NCBI GenBank assembly: GCA_000149265.1 | Contig: CH000031.1 | Location: 50,337 to 114,336 of the forward strand | DNA from: Ciona savignyi | Taxonomy: Eukaryota > Chordata > Ascidiacea > Phlebobranchia > Cionidae | Reading direction: 5' to 3' | Length of the DNA stretch: 64,000 nucleotides | Shown here: piece by piece, positions 12,412-25,100 of the stretch | How the letters are laid out: each line of letters begins with the position of its first letter | Position numbering within the stretch: the first letter of the stretch is position 1 | The notes under the pieces: generated by a model | What the model was told of the DNA's origin: nothing | Seen by the model: only the letters and a program-made list of their open reading frames with translations | The model's database searches: none | Position numbers and translations under genes: made by a program

Positions 12412-13512
12412 ATGGACAAAGTTACAAAACTGAAACGACGTGTCTCCTCGAGAAGTAAATTAAAGGCGGATGAATTTCAAAATATGTTTAATCTATTTGA
12501 CAAAGACCTAAACGGAGTAATTGAGGCTAAGGAGTTGGATTTGTTCATGCGATCATTGGGCTACCATCTGACTAAGTCTGAAATAAATGACATAATGGAA
12601 ACATACGACCTTGATCGGTCGGGCGGGATAGATATTAAGGAATTTGAAAAGATGGTGGGCGGGAAAATGAAGTCAGAGTCGCTTTATGCTATGGAACTAC
12701 GGATGGCGTTTCAGGTGGGAGATTGTGGTGTTGTGTGGGGGCAACAATGTCCGGCCAGTTAGTCTTGCGGTTAAGTGCGTCGCCTTTCAATCGAAAGGTT
12801 GCAGGTGCGAAACTGGTAGATAGCTAGTCGGTTGTGACCTTGGGCAAGGCACTTAACGGAGATTGCCTGAACCCAGCGGATTAATTGGTTCTACTAAATT
12901 AAAGGAACGTGTCTATCATACACAACACACAGCAATAGCTTCGGTAACCCGACGGTGGGCGCGAGGTGATCTGACGAGTTTCGATCATATAATAAGCTCG
13001 CTTACGTTTTTTATAGGGAGAGTTATATAAATCGGTCCCGTGAGCCATTTGGCCAAACGGTTGTTTTCATAAGCCCTGTAAAACAACGTCCTTTGCGTTT
13101 TTCTATTCTTGCAGACACAATATTACTGTCCTGTTATTTTACAATGTTCCTTAAATCTGTCCGGTCATGTGGCCGAATGGTTTAAACACCGATAAGTATA
13201 CCGATCTCAATACTAAAAAACGGTCCTAGTGACGAGCTATCATGGGTTCAAAATTTGGCTCGGAAAAATCTTTTTTAAATCTCTCAATACATCCCTTAAT
13301 GTTCTTTAAATCTTTCAAAACATCCCTAGGTGTTTGATCGGAACGGAGACGGTTTCATCAGTAGAAACGAACTAAGAGATGTCCTTACATCCACCGCTCA
13401 GAGCCCAACAGAGGACGAACTTACGGAAATGATAATGGAGGCAGACACCAACAAAGATGGAAAGATCGATTATCGTGAATTCGTCGAAATGCTCACCGCT
13501 GATTATGATTAA
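12412..13512 (+). CDS. Calmodulin-like protein with four EF-hands
   Basis: Two coding exons, 12412-12714 and 13330-13512, join in phase 0 to 161 residues. Four EF-hand loops are visible, each with Asp at loop position 1, Gly at 6 and Glu at 12: DKDLNGVIEAKE, DLDRSGGIDIKE, DRNGDGFISRNE, DTNKDGKIDYRE. All four should bind calcium. A basic N-terminal stretch of about 20 residues (KLKRRVSSRSKLK) precedes the first hand and is absent from calmodulin, so this is a calmodulin-like sensor rather than calmodulin. A centrin or troponin-C relative is the alternative. The intron follows MAFQ, just before the third loop, and holds a SINE-A copy starting 37 bp after the donor plus SINE-B sequence. An acceptor at 12396 (tttattttag) and in-frame stops upstream of the ATG suggest a spliced 5' leader. 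Confidence 0.87.
12751..12976 (+). repeat. SINE-A copy truncated at the tail
   Basis: Forward copy from ccggccagttagtcttgcgg to gcgcgaggtgatctgacga, lacking the last ~70 bp. It lies inside the intron of the calmodulin-like gene. Confidence 0.85.
13156..13268 (+). repeat. SINE-B, forward copy
   Basis: ggtcatgtggccgaatggtt (Leu/Ser tRNA-like A-box region), aaaaacggtcctagtgacga, then catgggttcaaaatttggct (B-box region). About 65 bp upstream of exon 2 of the calmodulin-like gene. A weaker head is at 13040-13075. Confidence 0.65.
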
Positions 13513-13574
13513 TTGGATCAACAGCTTTGATATTTAGAACTTTATCTTACCCGGACCATTTCAAAGTTGTATTT

Positions 13575-13692
13575 TTACCGCGAGCCAAGTTTCGAACCCA
13601 TGATGGGCTCGTCACTAAGACCGTTTTTATATGTAAGGCGGTGTATGTATCGGTTGCGTGAACCATTCGGCCACCCGACAGTGCATGAGCAT
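13575..13692 (-). repeat. SINE-B, reverse copy (reference)
   Basis: Reads, on the minus strand, as a tRNA-like unit: a ggccgaatggttcacgcaac A-box region, then cacc-type linker with tatatacc-like bases, aaaaacggtcttagtgacga, and catgggttcgaaacttggct with a good B-box. About 115 bp long. The same unit is at 15893-16012, 28628-28735 and 38394-38508. It is distinct from SINE-A in sequence and tail. Confidence 0.7.
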
Positions 13693-13726
13693 TTTTAAGT
13701 TAAAAATGATCTGTTGTGGCATTAGG

Positions 13727-14022
13727 GTAGGATAGGATATTCATGTTTATCCCCGTGAGTGGGAATACGCAACGGGGGTTATTACACGGGCAATCATCAG
13801 ATCACCTCGCGCCCATCGTCGGGTTACCGGAGCTACTGCATTGTGTTGTGTATAATTAAAATGTTCCTTTAATTTAGTAGAACCCGTTAATCTGCTGCGT
13901 TCAGGCAATAAACGTTAAGTGCCTTGCCCAAAGACTCAACCGAATAGCTAGTGACCAGTTTTGAACCTGCAACCTTTCGGTTGAAAGGCAACATATTTAA
14001 CCACCAGTCTAACCGGTCGGGC
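13727..14022 (-). repeat. SINE-A copy, full length
   Basis: Reverse copy from gtaggataggatattcatgt through the gagctactgcattgtgttgt body to the tRNA-like head at ccaccagtctaaccggtcgg. Confidence 0.85.
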
Positions 14023-14239
14023 AATAGTGCTTTTTATTACCATATCGTTGTATATATCACATCATTCTTTAAACGTTTTAATCTAAGTATGATGATTGAA
14101 ATTGGTGGTGGAATCCAGTTTCATTATAGATTCCTTCTTTTTTATTGGCTTCTTTTGTCGCTTTTCGTAGCACTATTATCTTTATTTTGTTTCTCTCCCT
14201 ATCACAATTAAACTGGGGTTTACAGGATGTTAATGTTTT

Positions 14240-14335
14240 TTACCGGGCTAAGTTTCGAACATCTTGTCGCTAATATCGTGTTTTGTATATAATTGATGTG
14301 TTTACCGGTTGCGCTAACCGATCGACCACACGGCC
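14240..14335 (-). repeat. SINE-B, diverged copy
   Basis: accgggctaagtttcgaaca (B-box side) and ggttgcgctaaccgatcgac (A-box side) in reverse order, with a diverged middle. Confidence 0.5.
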
Positions 14336-14574
14336 GAACGACATAGCTTCCTTCATTCATTTAAATATTTGGTCGCATGGTGTTGCCAGAGAGCATGTTT
14401 AGAACGCTGGACGGCGTGACAGAGTAACCACTCAACTGGACACTGCATTATTGCATACTAGGTATGATAAACAATTGTTTGCTTAGTCGTATACTGATGT
14501 TAGCTTGTGTATATACTTCTACAGTAGCAACTTGTCTTGTATTTATTATGGTAATCGTCTAAAAATTAATGTCC

Positions 14575-14725
14575 ACTGTCAAGTTCAACCAATTATTCTC
14601 CCTATCTGTCCAATGCAAACTGACCTCACAAAAACAGCTGTCACTCTAAATCCTGACATAGAAAGTCTTTGATGTTTTTACATTTAAAAATTTAAGCTTG
14701 GATCTGCAACCTAAACTACCAAACG
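14575..14725 (-). repeat. Dispersed ~150-bp repeat, inverted partner
   Basis: Reverse-complement partner of 9500-9660. Confidence 0.65.
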
Positions 14726-14954
14726 TCAAAATGTTGCTTTAATAGAGTTTGTTTGGTTATTCTGGCATTTTTAATTAACGGCTCGGCCAAATACGAACCC
14801 CTCGCTTAACTGCAGTGTTACTTCCGCGGGTGAAGTAACGGGGTTGCTTTGGTTTGAAAATAACTCGTATCGAATAAAAGAACAGACAGTTTGTTTCCTC
14901 GAATTATAATTTGCGATCAGAGTTCAAACGGATACAGATGCGGAACGGAGAGGG

Positions 14955-15102
14955 CAGGGACGATATGGAGGTGATACAGGGACGATATGGACGGAGATGA
15001 TACGCAGTGGGGATGATACGTGGATGATACGCAGGGGTACGGGGATGATACGTGGATGATACGGAGGGATGATACGGAGGGATGATACGGAGGGATGATA
15101 CG
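14955..15102. repeat. Minisatellite built on gatgatacg
   Basis: Irregular array of gatgatacg(t/g/c) words; the last three units are exact gatgatacggaggg repeats of 14 bp. The open frame across it on the minus strand is low complexity. Confidence 0.85.
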
Positions 15103-15481
15103 GTTTTCTGTAAATTAAAAATAAAGGGACCAAAATCAATAATTGACGGGTGTACGTATGAAATAGTAAACAATTACACTCACCAAACTTTGGCTTTAGA
15201 ACCGGAACGGAAAATACACGGTATCAGATAAATTACTGTGCTGCAGACTGTACGGTGACTAAATCAAAAAGGAAGCATTTTCTAACACGCGGTCGGGTAT
15301 AGATATTGTAACACAAACTCCCATTGTGACGTAATTTGGTTGTGATGCAATTTATGATTTATCATAGACATCAATAAAACATTAATGGGTCGAGATATCT
15401 TACATCAGCATTACACAATACACAATGTCCAACACAGTGGAAAACGTTCAGCTAAAAATGATACTTTTTCCAACAAGAGTT

Positions 15482-15781
15482 CGGAGGGTTAGTCTGGTGG
15501 TTTAGTGCGTCGCCTTTCAGTCGAAGGGTAGTAGGTACGAAACTGGTCGTTAGCTAGTTGGTTGTGTCCTTGGGCAAGGCACTTAACGAACATTGTCTGA
15601 ATTCTGAACCAAGAAGATCAATGGGTTTTAACAAATTGAAGAAATTTTTAATCATACACAACCCACTGCAATTGCTCCGGTATAACTCGACGGTGGGCGC
15701 GAGGTGATCTGACGATTGCTCGTGTGTAAACAAACCCCTTTGTTTTCCCACTTACGAGGATAAACATGAATATCCTGTCCT
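15482..15781 (+). repeat. SINE-A copy, full length
   Basis: Forward copy from ggagggttagtctggtggtt to ataaacatgaatatcctgtc. Confidence 0.85.
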
Positions 15782-15892
15782 AAAAGCTATGTTTGTAGAG
15801 TTTTCCTTAAAATCATTGGGAAGTTACCACTATTGTTACTCAGCAAAGCATTAAACACCATGACTCAGAGGGTGCCGCACGTCAGATCCATA

Positions 15893-16012
15893 TTTTACCG
15901 AGCCAAGTTTTGAACCTATGGTGGACTCGTTTCTCGGACCGTTTTTGTATAGCAGTATAGGATGTATCGGTCGCGTTAACCATTTGGACACACGACCGTA
16001 CCACACGTCAGA
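15893..16012 (-). repeat. SINE-B copy
   Basis: ttttaccgagccaagttttg, accgtttttgtatagcagta, then gcgttaaccatttggacaca: the SINE-B unit in reverse. Confidence 0.7.
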
Positions 16013-19000
16013 TCCGGCAGCACATAGAAATCTATTTAAATAGTTGTACGCCATTTTGACCGGGTTATTAAAGTGTTTTGGATACGATTAAGACGCTCCT
16101 ACTGTTTTTAATCAATTTGATAATCCACTGGGTTCAACCTATAAAATTAAAGAGTCAAATTTTATTGATTTGATTTTCGAAATAAGCTTTTAAAAATATT
16201 AGTTATTAAATATTGATTTACAATCATGTCGACTTTTTATAAAAACTAGGTTAATATTTACTAATACAATTCCATGTTATACAATATAAGACCATTTTTA
16301 AGGATGTAATGCGAATAAAAACAGTTTTATCTATGCCCTATATCATATCAGCCCATCCTATTAGTTTGAGCGCATAGTCTGGTGGGTGAGTCGCCTTATA
16401 CTTATTAACTTGAATATGAAGACGCTTGGGGCTGTTATAGGGGTAATCTTAATGACATGTTTATTCTTTTCGACCTGACTCTATAAAAAGTTAAGTTTTC
16501 AATTCATCTAAATTGCAAACTTGACCTAGAAGACCTTGGACATAGTTCAATAAACCGGAAATCTAATTTGACTAATTCACCACGCAAGATAGTTTTGTTA
16601 TACCGCTATTATTAATTTCCTTATTCAAGTATAATGCACAAAACTATTAGTAATTAGTTGTTTTTTATTTCCACGCAGTTTTTTTTATAAAATAAATAGA
16701 AACATAAAAAAGACGGCCAAACGATAGTCGTTAAAACGTGTCAATCATCAAATAATTATTTAGGTTTGGATATACGTGGCCGCCAAACCTAAGGGTATAA
16801 AAAATAGAAAATCATCTGGGATTACCATACACAATAATTATAAGATTAATATACAATAGCGATACGGCTAGTTAGCAGTTACGCATGCTTATAATGGTAT
16901 TTAAAGCAGGAAGTAATATAGTTGTGAATACTAACTGTACAATAACGCCTATGGGCGACCTTACAGTGATACATAATGTTTACATAAAGATAACTGATAC
17001 CTAAAGATAACTATGGGATGTTGAACAAAAAAAAATTGCGATCATATACAACAATGTTTCCCTAGTTTTTGGAAATTTTTAAACTGACTATTTTTGTTGG
17101 TAATATAAATTTGTAAATGGAAATAACCTTGTTACTAGTTTCGTAAGGTTACGAATTAGTTGTATAAACAAGATATTTACCATTCAATATGTGTAAATTC
17201 CCCTGGGTTATTGAACTTATATTACTACAGTAGTCAGTGTCTATTTTCCCAATGACGTGTAGCACCCGCCCTTTAAACTAAGAGCCAATAGAAACCATGG
17301 GCGTATACTATCCTACGTCATACCTTGTGGAATCCTGCAGTCACGTGGTGGTATGATGGCTATATTTCATCACTATAGAACACATCAAGCTTCTTCTAAT
17401 TACCCAAACCATACAAATAGTATTTCAGTGAAGGTTTATAAGACCAAGATCACTCTCTTGACCAAGATTACGGCGAGTGGTTATACAGTTTTTCAGCTAG
17501 CCTAGATTAGTATCATGATTCTTTTTGAACTTGCTTTATTTTATTTTGTTCTCAGATAATAAATGGCAGTAGTTTTTATTAATATAACAGTCATAAATTT
17601 TGATATTTTTCTTAGATTTCAGTTAAAATTGAGACGGATTGGCTTAATGAACGTTTCTGAGTAATTTCTAAAATTAATCAAGATTAGCGATGTGCCGATG
17701 GCATATTAGCAGGGGTAGTACAATCAACAAGCTTTGTTAATCCGGTTAAGTGTCGAACGAAAGGTTGTTCATATTGAGAGAATGTGACCTAAGGTAACCC
17801 GCTGCCATAAGTGATCAGTGTTGGTTACGGAAAGCGTAACCATGGTGATTAAATTTTCCGAGAATTCAGGAGAAAGAAAGAAACAAGTTTAACCTGAGAG
17901 TGGAGGATAATTTGGAGAAAGAGACCTTTATGACGATACGGTTTACTACAGGTCGAGGCTGACTCATGCATTCCCGGGGTTACTATAGTACACATCGATC
18001 GAAAACGGCGGTTTAAACAATTTTATATTAGAATAATTGATAAAATAGACATAAAATGAGTTCGTATGCGCCAATAAGTTTGTTGGAGCTTTTTTAAGGA
18101 AAGTTAAACTTAAATAATCATATCAATTCTAAAAGTGGGCGTTTTCTTGTTCAGTTTCTTTTAATAATTCAACTATTTTGCCTAAATCTTGTAACAATAA
18201 TAATTTTTAAACACAAGGCGCTAGCGGCGTCATCTTAGCGCCATCAAGGCGTGTTTAAGTCAATGAAAGTCATGTGAGGTTCGATCAAAACGGGTTTGTC
18301 ATTGAAACTAATTCCAGTGCCTAGTGCATTCATCACGGATCGAGCGACTGTGATTGGTCGAAGCCGATGGCCTGACGAGAAAATACTACGGCTAGGTCAA
18401 CCGACCGTGAAAGCCGGCACGACAGGTTAGGTGATTGAAGAAAGAATTCCTACCAGCCGCACATCAGTTCTTCGTGCCGTGTCTTATTGAGAAGCAGTTT
18501 AAGAAGCGCCAGGTAAACAAGAGCTAGGGTAAAAGGTTTTAATTATGATCTGTATGCTTGTAATTGAGAGATATCACAGTGGTTATAGGAACTCTGCCTG
18601 CTTTAAAGTAATAATAGTACTGGTATAAAAAGTCGGATAGTCATAAAAGAACAAACTGTTACCTTTTAAACTATTTAGCCTAGGTAAAGTTAAGCTCCAG
18701 CGCCGTCAACGCGACTTAATCAGTGTTATAACAGTCTATCTTATTGTAACGTGGAAAGTTTAAATATGTATACGACCTTGCTAATCAGTGTTATGTGTAC
18801 TTTGTAGTAGCAGAGCAAATATACATATCAAGTGCCGAGTTTGATCAATATGTTGAATCTGTTCTGATTAATATATAGCCGATCATATGTAAGGTCAACT
18901 TTCACATGTTCTTCGATGAGGTTATAAGATTACTGTCAACAAAGTTGACATATAATATATAACATGCGGCCCGTAATGTGGTTTAAATCGTAAATCAGTC

Positions 19001-19133
19001 GTTTTTGCATTTTCAGAAATTCGTTTTCGTTAAATTTGTTAAGGTTAATTTTCATTAGTTGAATTTGTCATATAATTCTCTCTTTATTCTTTGAAACTAA
19101 AGAAAAGTTCGAATTCAACCAAATTTGAAAAAG
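16013..19133. other. Intergenic and upstream region of the lipase gene
   Basis: Mostly unassigned AT-rich DNA. 16712-16795 is a copy of the repeat described at 42876-43015. The less AT-rich stretch 18290-18520 contains a CCAAT-type box in inverse orientation (gtgattggtc, about 18350) and a good donor at cgccag|gtaaac near 18511, so it could be a non-coding first exon of the lipase gene. That is inference. Confidence 0.35.
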
Positions 19134-22100
19134 ATGAAACGCAGTCGTGTCACTCATAAAAAGCCTTCCTTTAAAAGGCCAAAGATGTCAGTGGCGGTTT
19201 TACTTAAAGTTTGCATCTTCTATGTTTACCTCAGCTTCACGCCTGTAAAAAGTAAGTATTTCGATCCTTTAAATTACCTCTATATTATCTACCATACCCT
19301 TATATAATCAACATTTTTTTAGGCTACAAAACCAAGCAAATTACCCCTATATTATCTACCATACTCATATATAATCAACATTTTTATTTTTAGGCTACAA
19401 AACCAAGCAATCTATTGCACAAGGGACAAAACAAACCGTTTGCTATGACCACTTGGGCTGTTTTTCAAGCCTACCCCCATTTTCACCCACTTTACCCTTA
19501 CCTATGTCGCCTGCTAAGATCCAAACCGAATATTACCTAAGGACAAGGAATAACCCAGATGTCGACCAACGAATTTTGCCTGAAACTAAAAACCTAACCA
19601 AGTCCTTATTCGATCCTAAAAAACGAACGAAGATAGTTATTCACGGATACGTGGTAAGTTATCTTTAATAAGCACTGGTAACTTAGCGTACTTGGTCGCT
19701 TTAACATTTTTCCATTTCACAGTTTCTCCCAATCGTTGAAATATTACCGAAATGGGTCTCCGTCATTACCAACGCCATTATATACCAAGAAGACGTAAAT
19801 GTGATCCAAATTAACTGGGTGAAAGGTTCGCAGTTACAATACGAGAACGCAGCCGCTAATACTCGTGTTGTAGGTGCGCAAGTTGCTTACCTCATCAACA
19901 TGTTAATGGTAAGCATGCGCATGTTTGGCGGCAATTATAGCTGTTTGGACACCTTAAGTGTAAACAGTTTGATATAAACTTTAATTTTCCAGTGTTTTTT
20001 TAATTTTTATACGTTAGTATGGTGGCCACGTCTATATGTACCTAAAGTAAATAATTTATTGGATAAAAGATGTGTTTTAATTTAACAATTTTTTTTGCCG
20101 TATTTTTCACGTCAATTTTTTCATAAAAGGTCCTCTATGCTTCGTGTTTTCATCGTAAAAACTTATAAGGACTTGTAATGCAATATTGTATTTTTTTTAC
20201 AGGAAGTGTTTGACGCACGGGCTGAGGATTTCCACCTCATTGGGTTCAGTTTGGGAGCTCACGTGGCGGGTTTCGCCGGGAAGAAGGTCCAGCAAGCCGG
20301 GAAGAGACACGTAGTTGGCCGAATAACTGGATTGGACCCAGCTAGCCCGGAATTTAATTTCGACAACTCCACCGGGCGACTTGACAAGGGAGATGCAAAG
20401 TTTGTGGACGTGATTCACACCGACACAGAACCATCCGTCACTCCTGGTAAGTTTCCTCTTGAACTATACTTTCCACCATCACGCACTCGTGTAAGTTGTA
20501 TCTTTCCATCTTTCCCCTGTCCTGTAATATGACCCGCGATAGAAACCTAGTAACAGCACCATAATAAAGATAACGCTTAAGAATGTTTCCTTTGTAATTC
20601 CCGAACGACGTTTTGTTCTATTATATCCCTGACGAGAAACTACATTTCAGCTCTTGGCTTGGGTCGACAGTTAGGACATGCCGATTTCTTTCCTAATGGT
20701 GGAGTTTATCAAACTGGATGTGCGGATTGGGACAGTGAAAAAACATGGGTTTCATGTAAGTATTTCCCATTGTAATAACATAAACAATAATATGCAAAGC
20801 ATAACATCAATAACAATTGACGTTTTCGACAAAATCTTTTAAAAACATTCAATTCTAGGCTTTTTAACCTTGTTTACCAGCTTAAATGTGTGTTATATCG
20901 GGCTACGATGCGCATGATGAAAATAGCCTTGAGCTTAATTCGTCGTCGCTTAGATTTCCTAACAGTCGACTTGTTTTGTTGACTGTCCTTGAAATAAATA
21001 AGTTTTTGATAAATTGAAAGTTCCTCGGTCGCTCATTAAAGAAAGCCGATAAATTGGTGATAACCACGTAAATAGTCAATTGTTAACATCATATTACCAC
21101 ACCACGCCACGAGTCCTTGAGAACATACGTAGCCACATGGTGCTTGTACAAACGCAGTTATCCACACATGCTTGAATTATCAATGACGTGGCATTCTATT
21201 GAAGATAGAGTTTGTATAAGAGCCTAGCAACTGTGCGCACACCACTATCGCTATCGTGAAAGTCACGTAATCAACTGGTAAAGATACCGAATTAACAAAA
21301 CTGCATTTAATGATACCGAAAGTTTCCACTCACGAAATCGGGTTTTATATCAAAGGAAACAGCGGTTTCGGAAAGGCGACTTATACTCGATGGTAAAAAA
21401 CACGCCATCGGGCGTATGGGAACACCCGGTATTTCAAAATCACGTGTTAACTCACTCATGCGATGCCAAAAATACTGGAATGTTCGGAATTTAAATACTT
21501 CAGCGGTCGAATATGACCATATTGTCGAAGAAATGCGGAAGTCATAAGTATCGCAACGGGATATCTTGACGTAATGCTCGTTTCTTTTATTTCTGCTCGG
21601 GATGTGTAGTCAATATTTATCCAACCCCGTTACGAAAATCGCGCCAAAATTTCCAACGGAAATTGTGGAGAAATTCCCATCGCGATCCTTCGGTCACTAT
21701 CCCGTGACTTTTCTGTGAATCACTATCGTAATAGTGACGTAACAATGCCATCGACAAATCGTACGATTCTCGGCCGACACCCCTTGATCCCTTCGATGAC
21801 GCGTCGATCCCAGTAGCGGCCATTGAGGTCGTTCTATAGAGATAGCAACGTACTCGGAATCGTTCAACCGTAGTAACCTGTCGGAAATTGACCTACAGTA
21901 ACCTCCGCTACTGTAGCGCTTACGTACAGCCAACAGTATTAAGCGCTTTTGTAATCGCTAAGTAAATTCCCGGTCATTGACTAACTATGAAAGTGGCGAC
22001 TTTATATCAGAAGTTCGTGCACAACCGCTTATACCAGTAGAAGCATGGTACATAAAGTGTGGTCTGTGACTGACAATTCCTATTGTGACGCTCAATCGCA

Positions 22101-25100
22101 TATTTCCTGCTGTACCACCAACAATAGCATAAGGTCGTTTAGATCCGGTAGAGGTTACTAAAGCACACCGACATCGCATTAACTTATCACGTACGCACCA
22201 TATGCCGGCTTGTATACGATAACCCGCTATAAGCAGTGGCTTTAATATAAAGATTTTAACTAAGTTACCCGTTAGTATATGTTCTACCACGGTAGATGGT
22301 AGTATATCTGCCATTCACACTTACATAACACATTATGTTACATGTTACATGTCCTGTACCAACACTGCAGCTAAAAACCACTTAATCGATTGTAAACAGT
22401 TTACTTGAGCTGGTTGTTTAAAAATCGTAAATTTTATGCGATTCCGCGGATAAGATTTGCAGCGTAGGCAATGTGGTGCAATCTGGTTGGATTAGCGAAA
22501 ACTGGAGACAGATTTTGTGCAAACTAGCATCAAAGGACTTAACTAGGATTGTTGGTGTTATGATTACTTAAGACGTCCGCGGTTCTCTTTATAGCCCCGA
22601 GGGGGGTTCGGTGGTTTTAACATTCCGATTTGACCTTGGTACGCGATCAAAAAATTAACTGTACTTTCGAGAATATTCACGTTCAACTGTTATCCGTCGG
22701 TCCTTGGTAACATACCAAGCGACTGTTCGTGCCATCAGTGCCTCTTCAACCCAATTCACGCGGTACTCGTATGCTCTTCTATGCTTCCAGGGGTATAAGC
22801 ACCCATTTAACCGGCGTGCTTACATCTATAAATAGCTCGCACAGACAGTTAAATCTCCCATGCGCGCAACGCACGTGACATATTTGCATAGAGGATTTGT
22901 TTAATCGTTGTTTTTCCTTTCCAGCCTTGGCTGATTCGACCGCGTGCGACCACCTTCGCGCGACTGAGCTATTTGCAGCAAGCATCAACGCGACCGGCGA
23001 TGAACCGTGGCTCTCTGCCTATCGGTGCAGCAGTTATGAAAAATTCAAGGTAAGAAAACGCTTTTGTCCGACAGATTAGTCTGTTTTTTTATGGATAGAT
23101 GTGTGCTAGTGTGTTGTCTTTTAGCCGAAGGGTTGCAAGTAGGAAACTCATTGCTAGCTGGTCGGTTGTGTCCTTGGACAAAGCACTTAACGGACATTGC
23201 ATGAACCCAGCGGATTAATGGGTTCTACTAAATTAATGGGTGGGTGCGAGGTGATCTGACGATTGCCCGTGTATTAACTCCCTTTGTTTTCCCATTCACG
23301 GGAATAAACATAAATATCCTATCTTTTGTTACAAACCGCAGCACCTTGGCGCCGTCTTCCGTTATTCTCTCACGACGTGGGATTTATAAATGTTTATTTA
23401 AAGTTCCGCCAATACAAAATTTGAATATAACCACAACGGCCGAGTCTATATTTGGACCCATGTTTTGCGTGAACGAATCTTCTATACATATAGCACAAAA
23501 GGCGCTATTTGTAAAGAGTTCCTAGTTCGAGTAAAAAAAGTAAAAAATAGTCCAACAGTTCCTAGTTCGAGTAAAAAATAACTTCGTTCCCACAGCGCGG
23601 CGTATGCCTCCGGTGCGGCCACAGCGAGACGGGTATCGGTGGGAACCGGTGTCGTAGGATGGGATACTGGGCTACCCCTCCTAATGGCAGGAAGAACCAA
23701 GTCAAATATTACCTTACCACCAGCAGTCACAATCCATTCACAGGTAATTCCTCATTTACGTCACTGACTTCAATAAATTAAATGACGTAGTGGTTCTGGG
23801 TTTGAAGTTAGAATCTTTAAAAATTCATTTTAAAAATTCACTAAAAGAAGGGAAGGAGGGAAACTGCTCACCAAAACTATGGAAATTAATTTTAACCCTT
23901 TCCTAAACATTAATCTCGACTCCAGAACTAACCCTAACTCCAACCCCATGTTTAAAACCAACCATAATGCCTTAATACTCATTTTAAAGTACAGTTTCCC
24001 TCCTTTCTGCCTTCTCGCTTTCCCTCCTTTTAGTTTTCCCTAGTGGTTTTGGGTTCGAAGCTAGGATCTTTATAAATTCATTTTCATGTTTAATTTTTTA
24101 ACGTGGCTTCTATAAATATTTATTCTATTTTACTCCTTACAAGAGAATTAAGTATTTTCTATTTTTTAACCAAGTTCCTTCCCCAGTTAAGCATTACCAA
24201 GTTCAAATTCATTGGCGAAACGACACTAAGACCTACTCGAACGTGAATATCGAAGGATTCAAGGCGAAGTTGTATCTCACTTTCCACGGGGAGCGTGGAA
24301 GTACTGCGGAAATCGCTCTCAACGAGTAAGTTGTATGAACTACCAACTTCGGGGTCGCGGTTTGGCGTTGAAACTGTTTATTATGTCTGACTGATTAGTC
24401 TGGGGTGTTTGTGCGACTGCTTTGAACCGAAGGGTTGCAAGTGCGAAACTGGTCGCTAGCTAGTCGGTTGTGTCCTTGGGCAAGACACTTAACGGACATT
24501 GCCTGAACTCAGCGGATTAATGGGTTCTACCAAATTAAAGGAACGTGTGAATCATACACAACACACTGCAATAGCTTCGGTAACCCGACGGTGGACGCGA
24601 GGTGATCTGACGATTGCCCGTGTATTAACCCCCTTGGTTTTCCGATACACGGGGATAAACATGAATATCCTATTCTCCTATGCATTCACGGTTTTGCGTC
24701 AAATTCTATTTTTGGTCGTCATGGCTAAAACGTCATTTCCGCAGTGGTTCCACCTTCCACGTGATCGCGGGGAAGACGACACGATTCCTTGTGACGCAGG
24801 ATACCACCCAGGATATCGGTGAAATCCAACGAATCACCTTCCGATGGGAGCGCCCTACATGCTGGACCTGGTTCTTTTGTCCCACGGAAAATATTCATCT
24901 AAAAAGAATCAAAATATTCGATGCAACGGAACAGAGAAGGTTAATTGTGTTTGTTGAAATCTGCTGAAACAATGTTAAAAATAAGGTGTTTAAACTACAA
25001 GAGGTTAAAAATCGATAAAAAAACGAAAAAGGCGAAAAAAACGAAAAAGGGCAAAAAATAAAAAAAAAAACGGAAAAAAGCGAAAAAGTGCAAAAAAAAA

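Noticed and set aside
14904..15173. Two overlapping minus-strand frames rich in Tyr-His-Pro
   Set aside because: Translations of the gatgatacg minisatellite.
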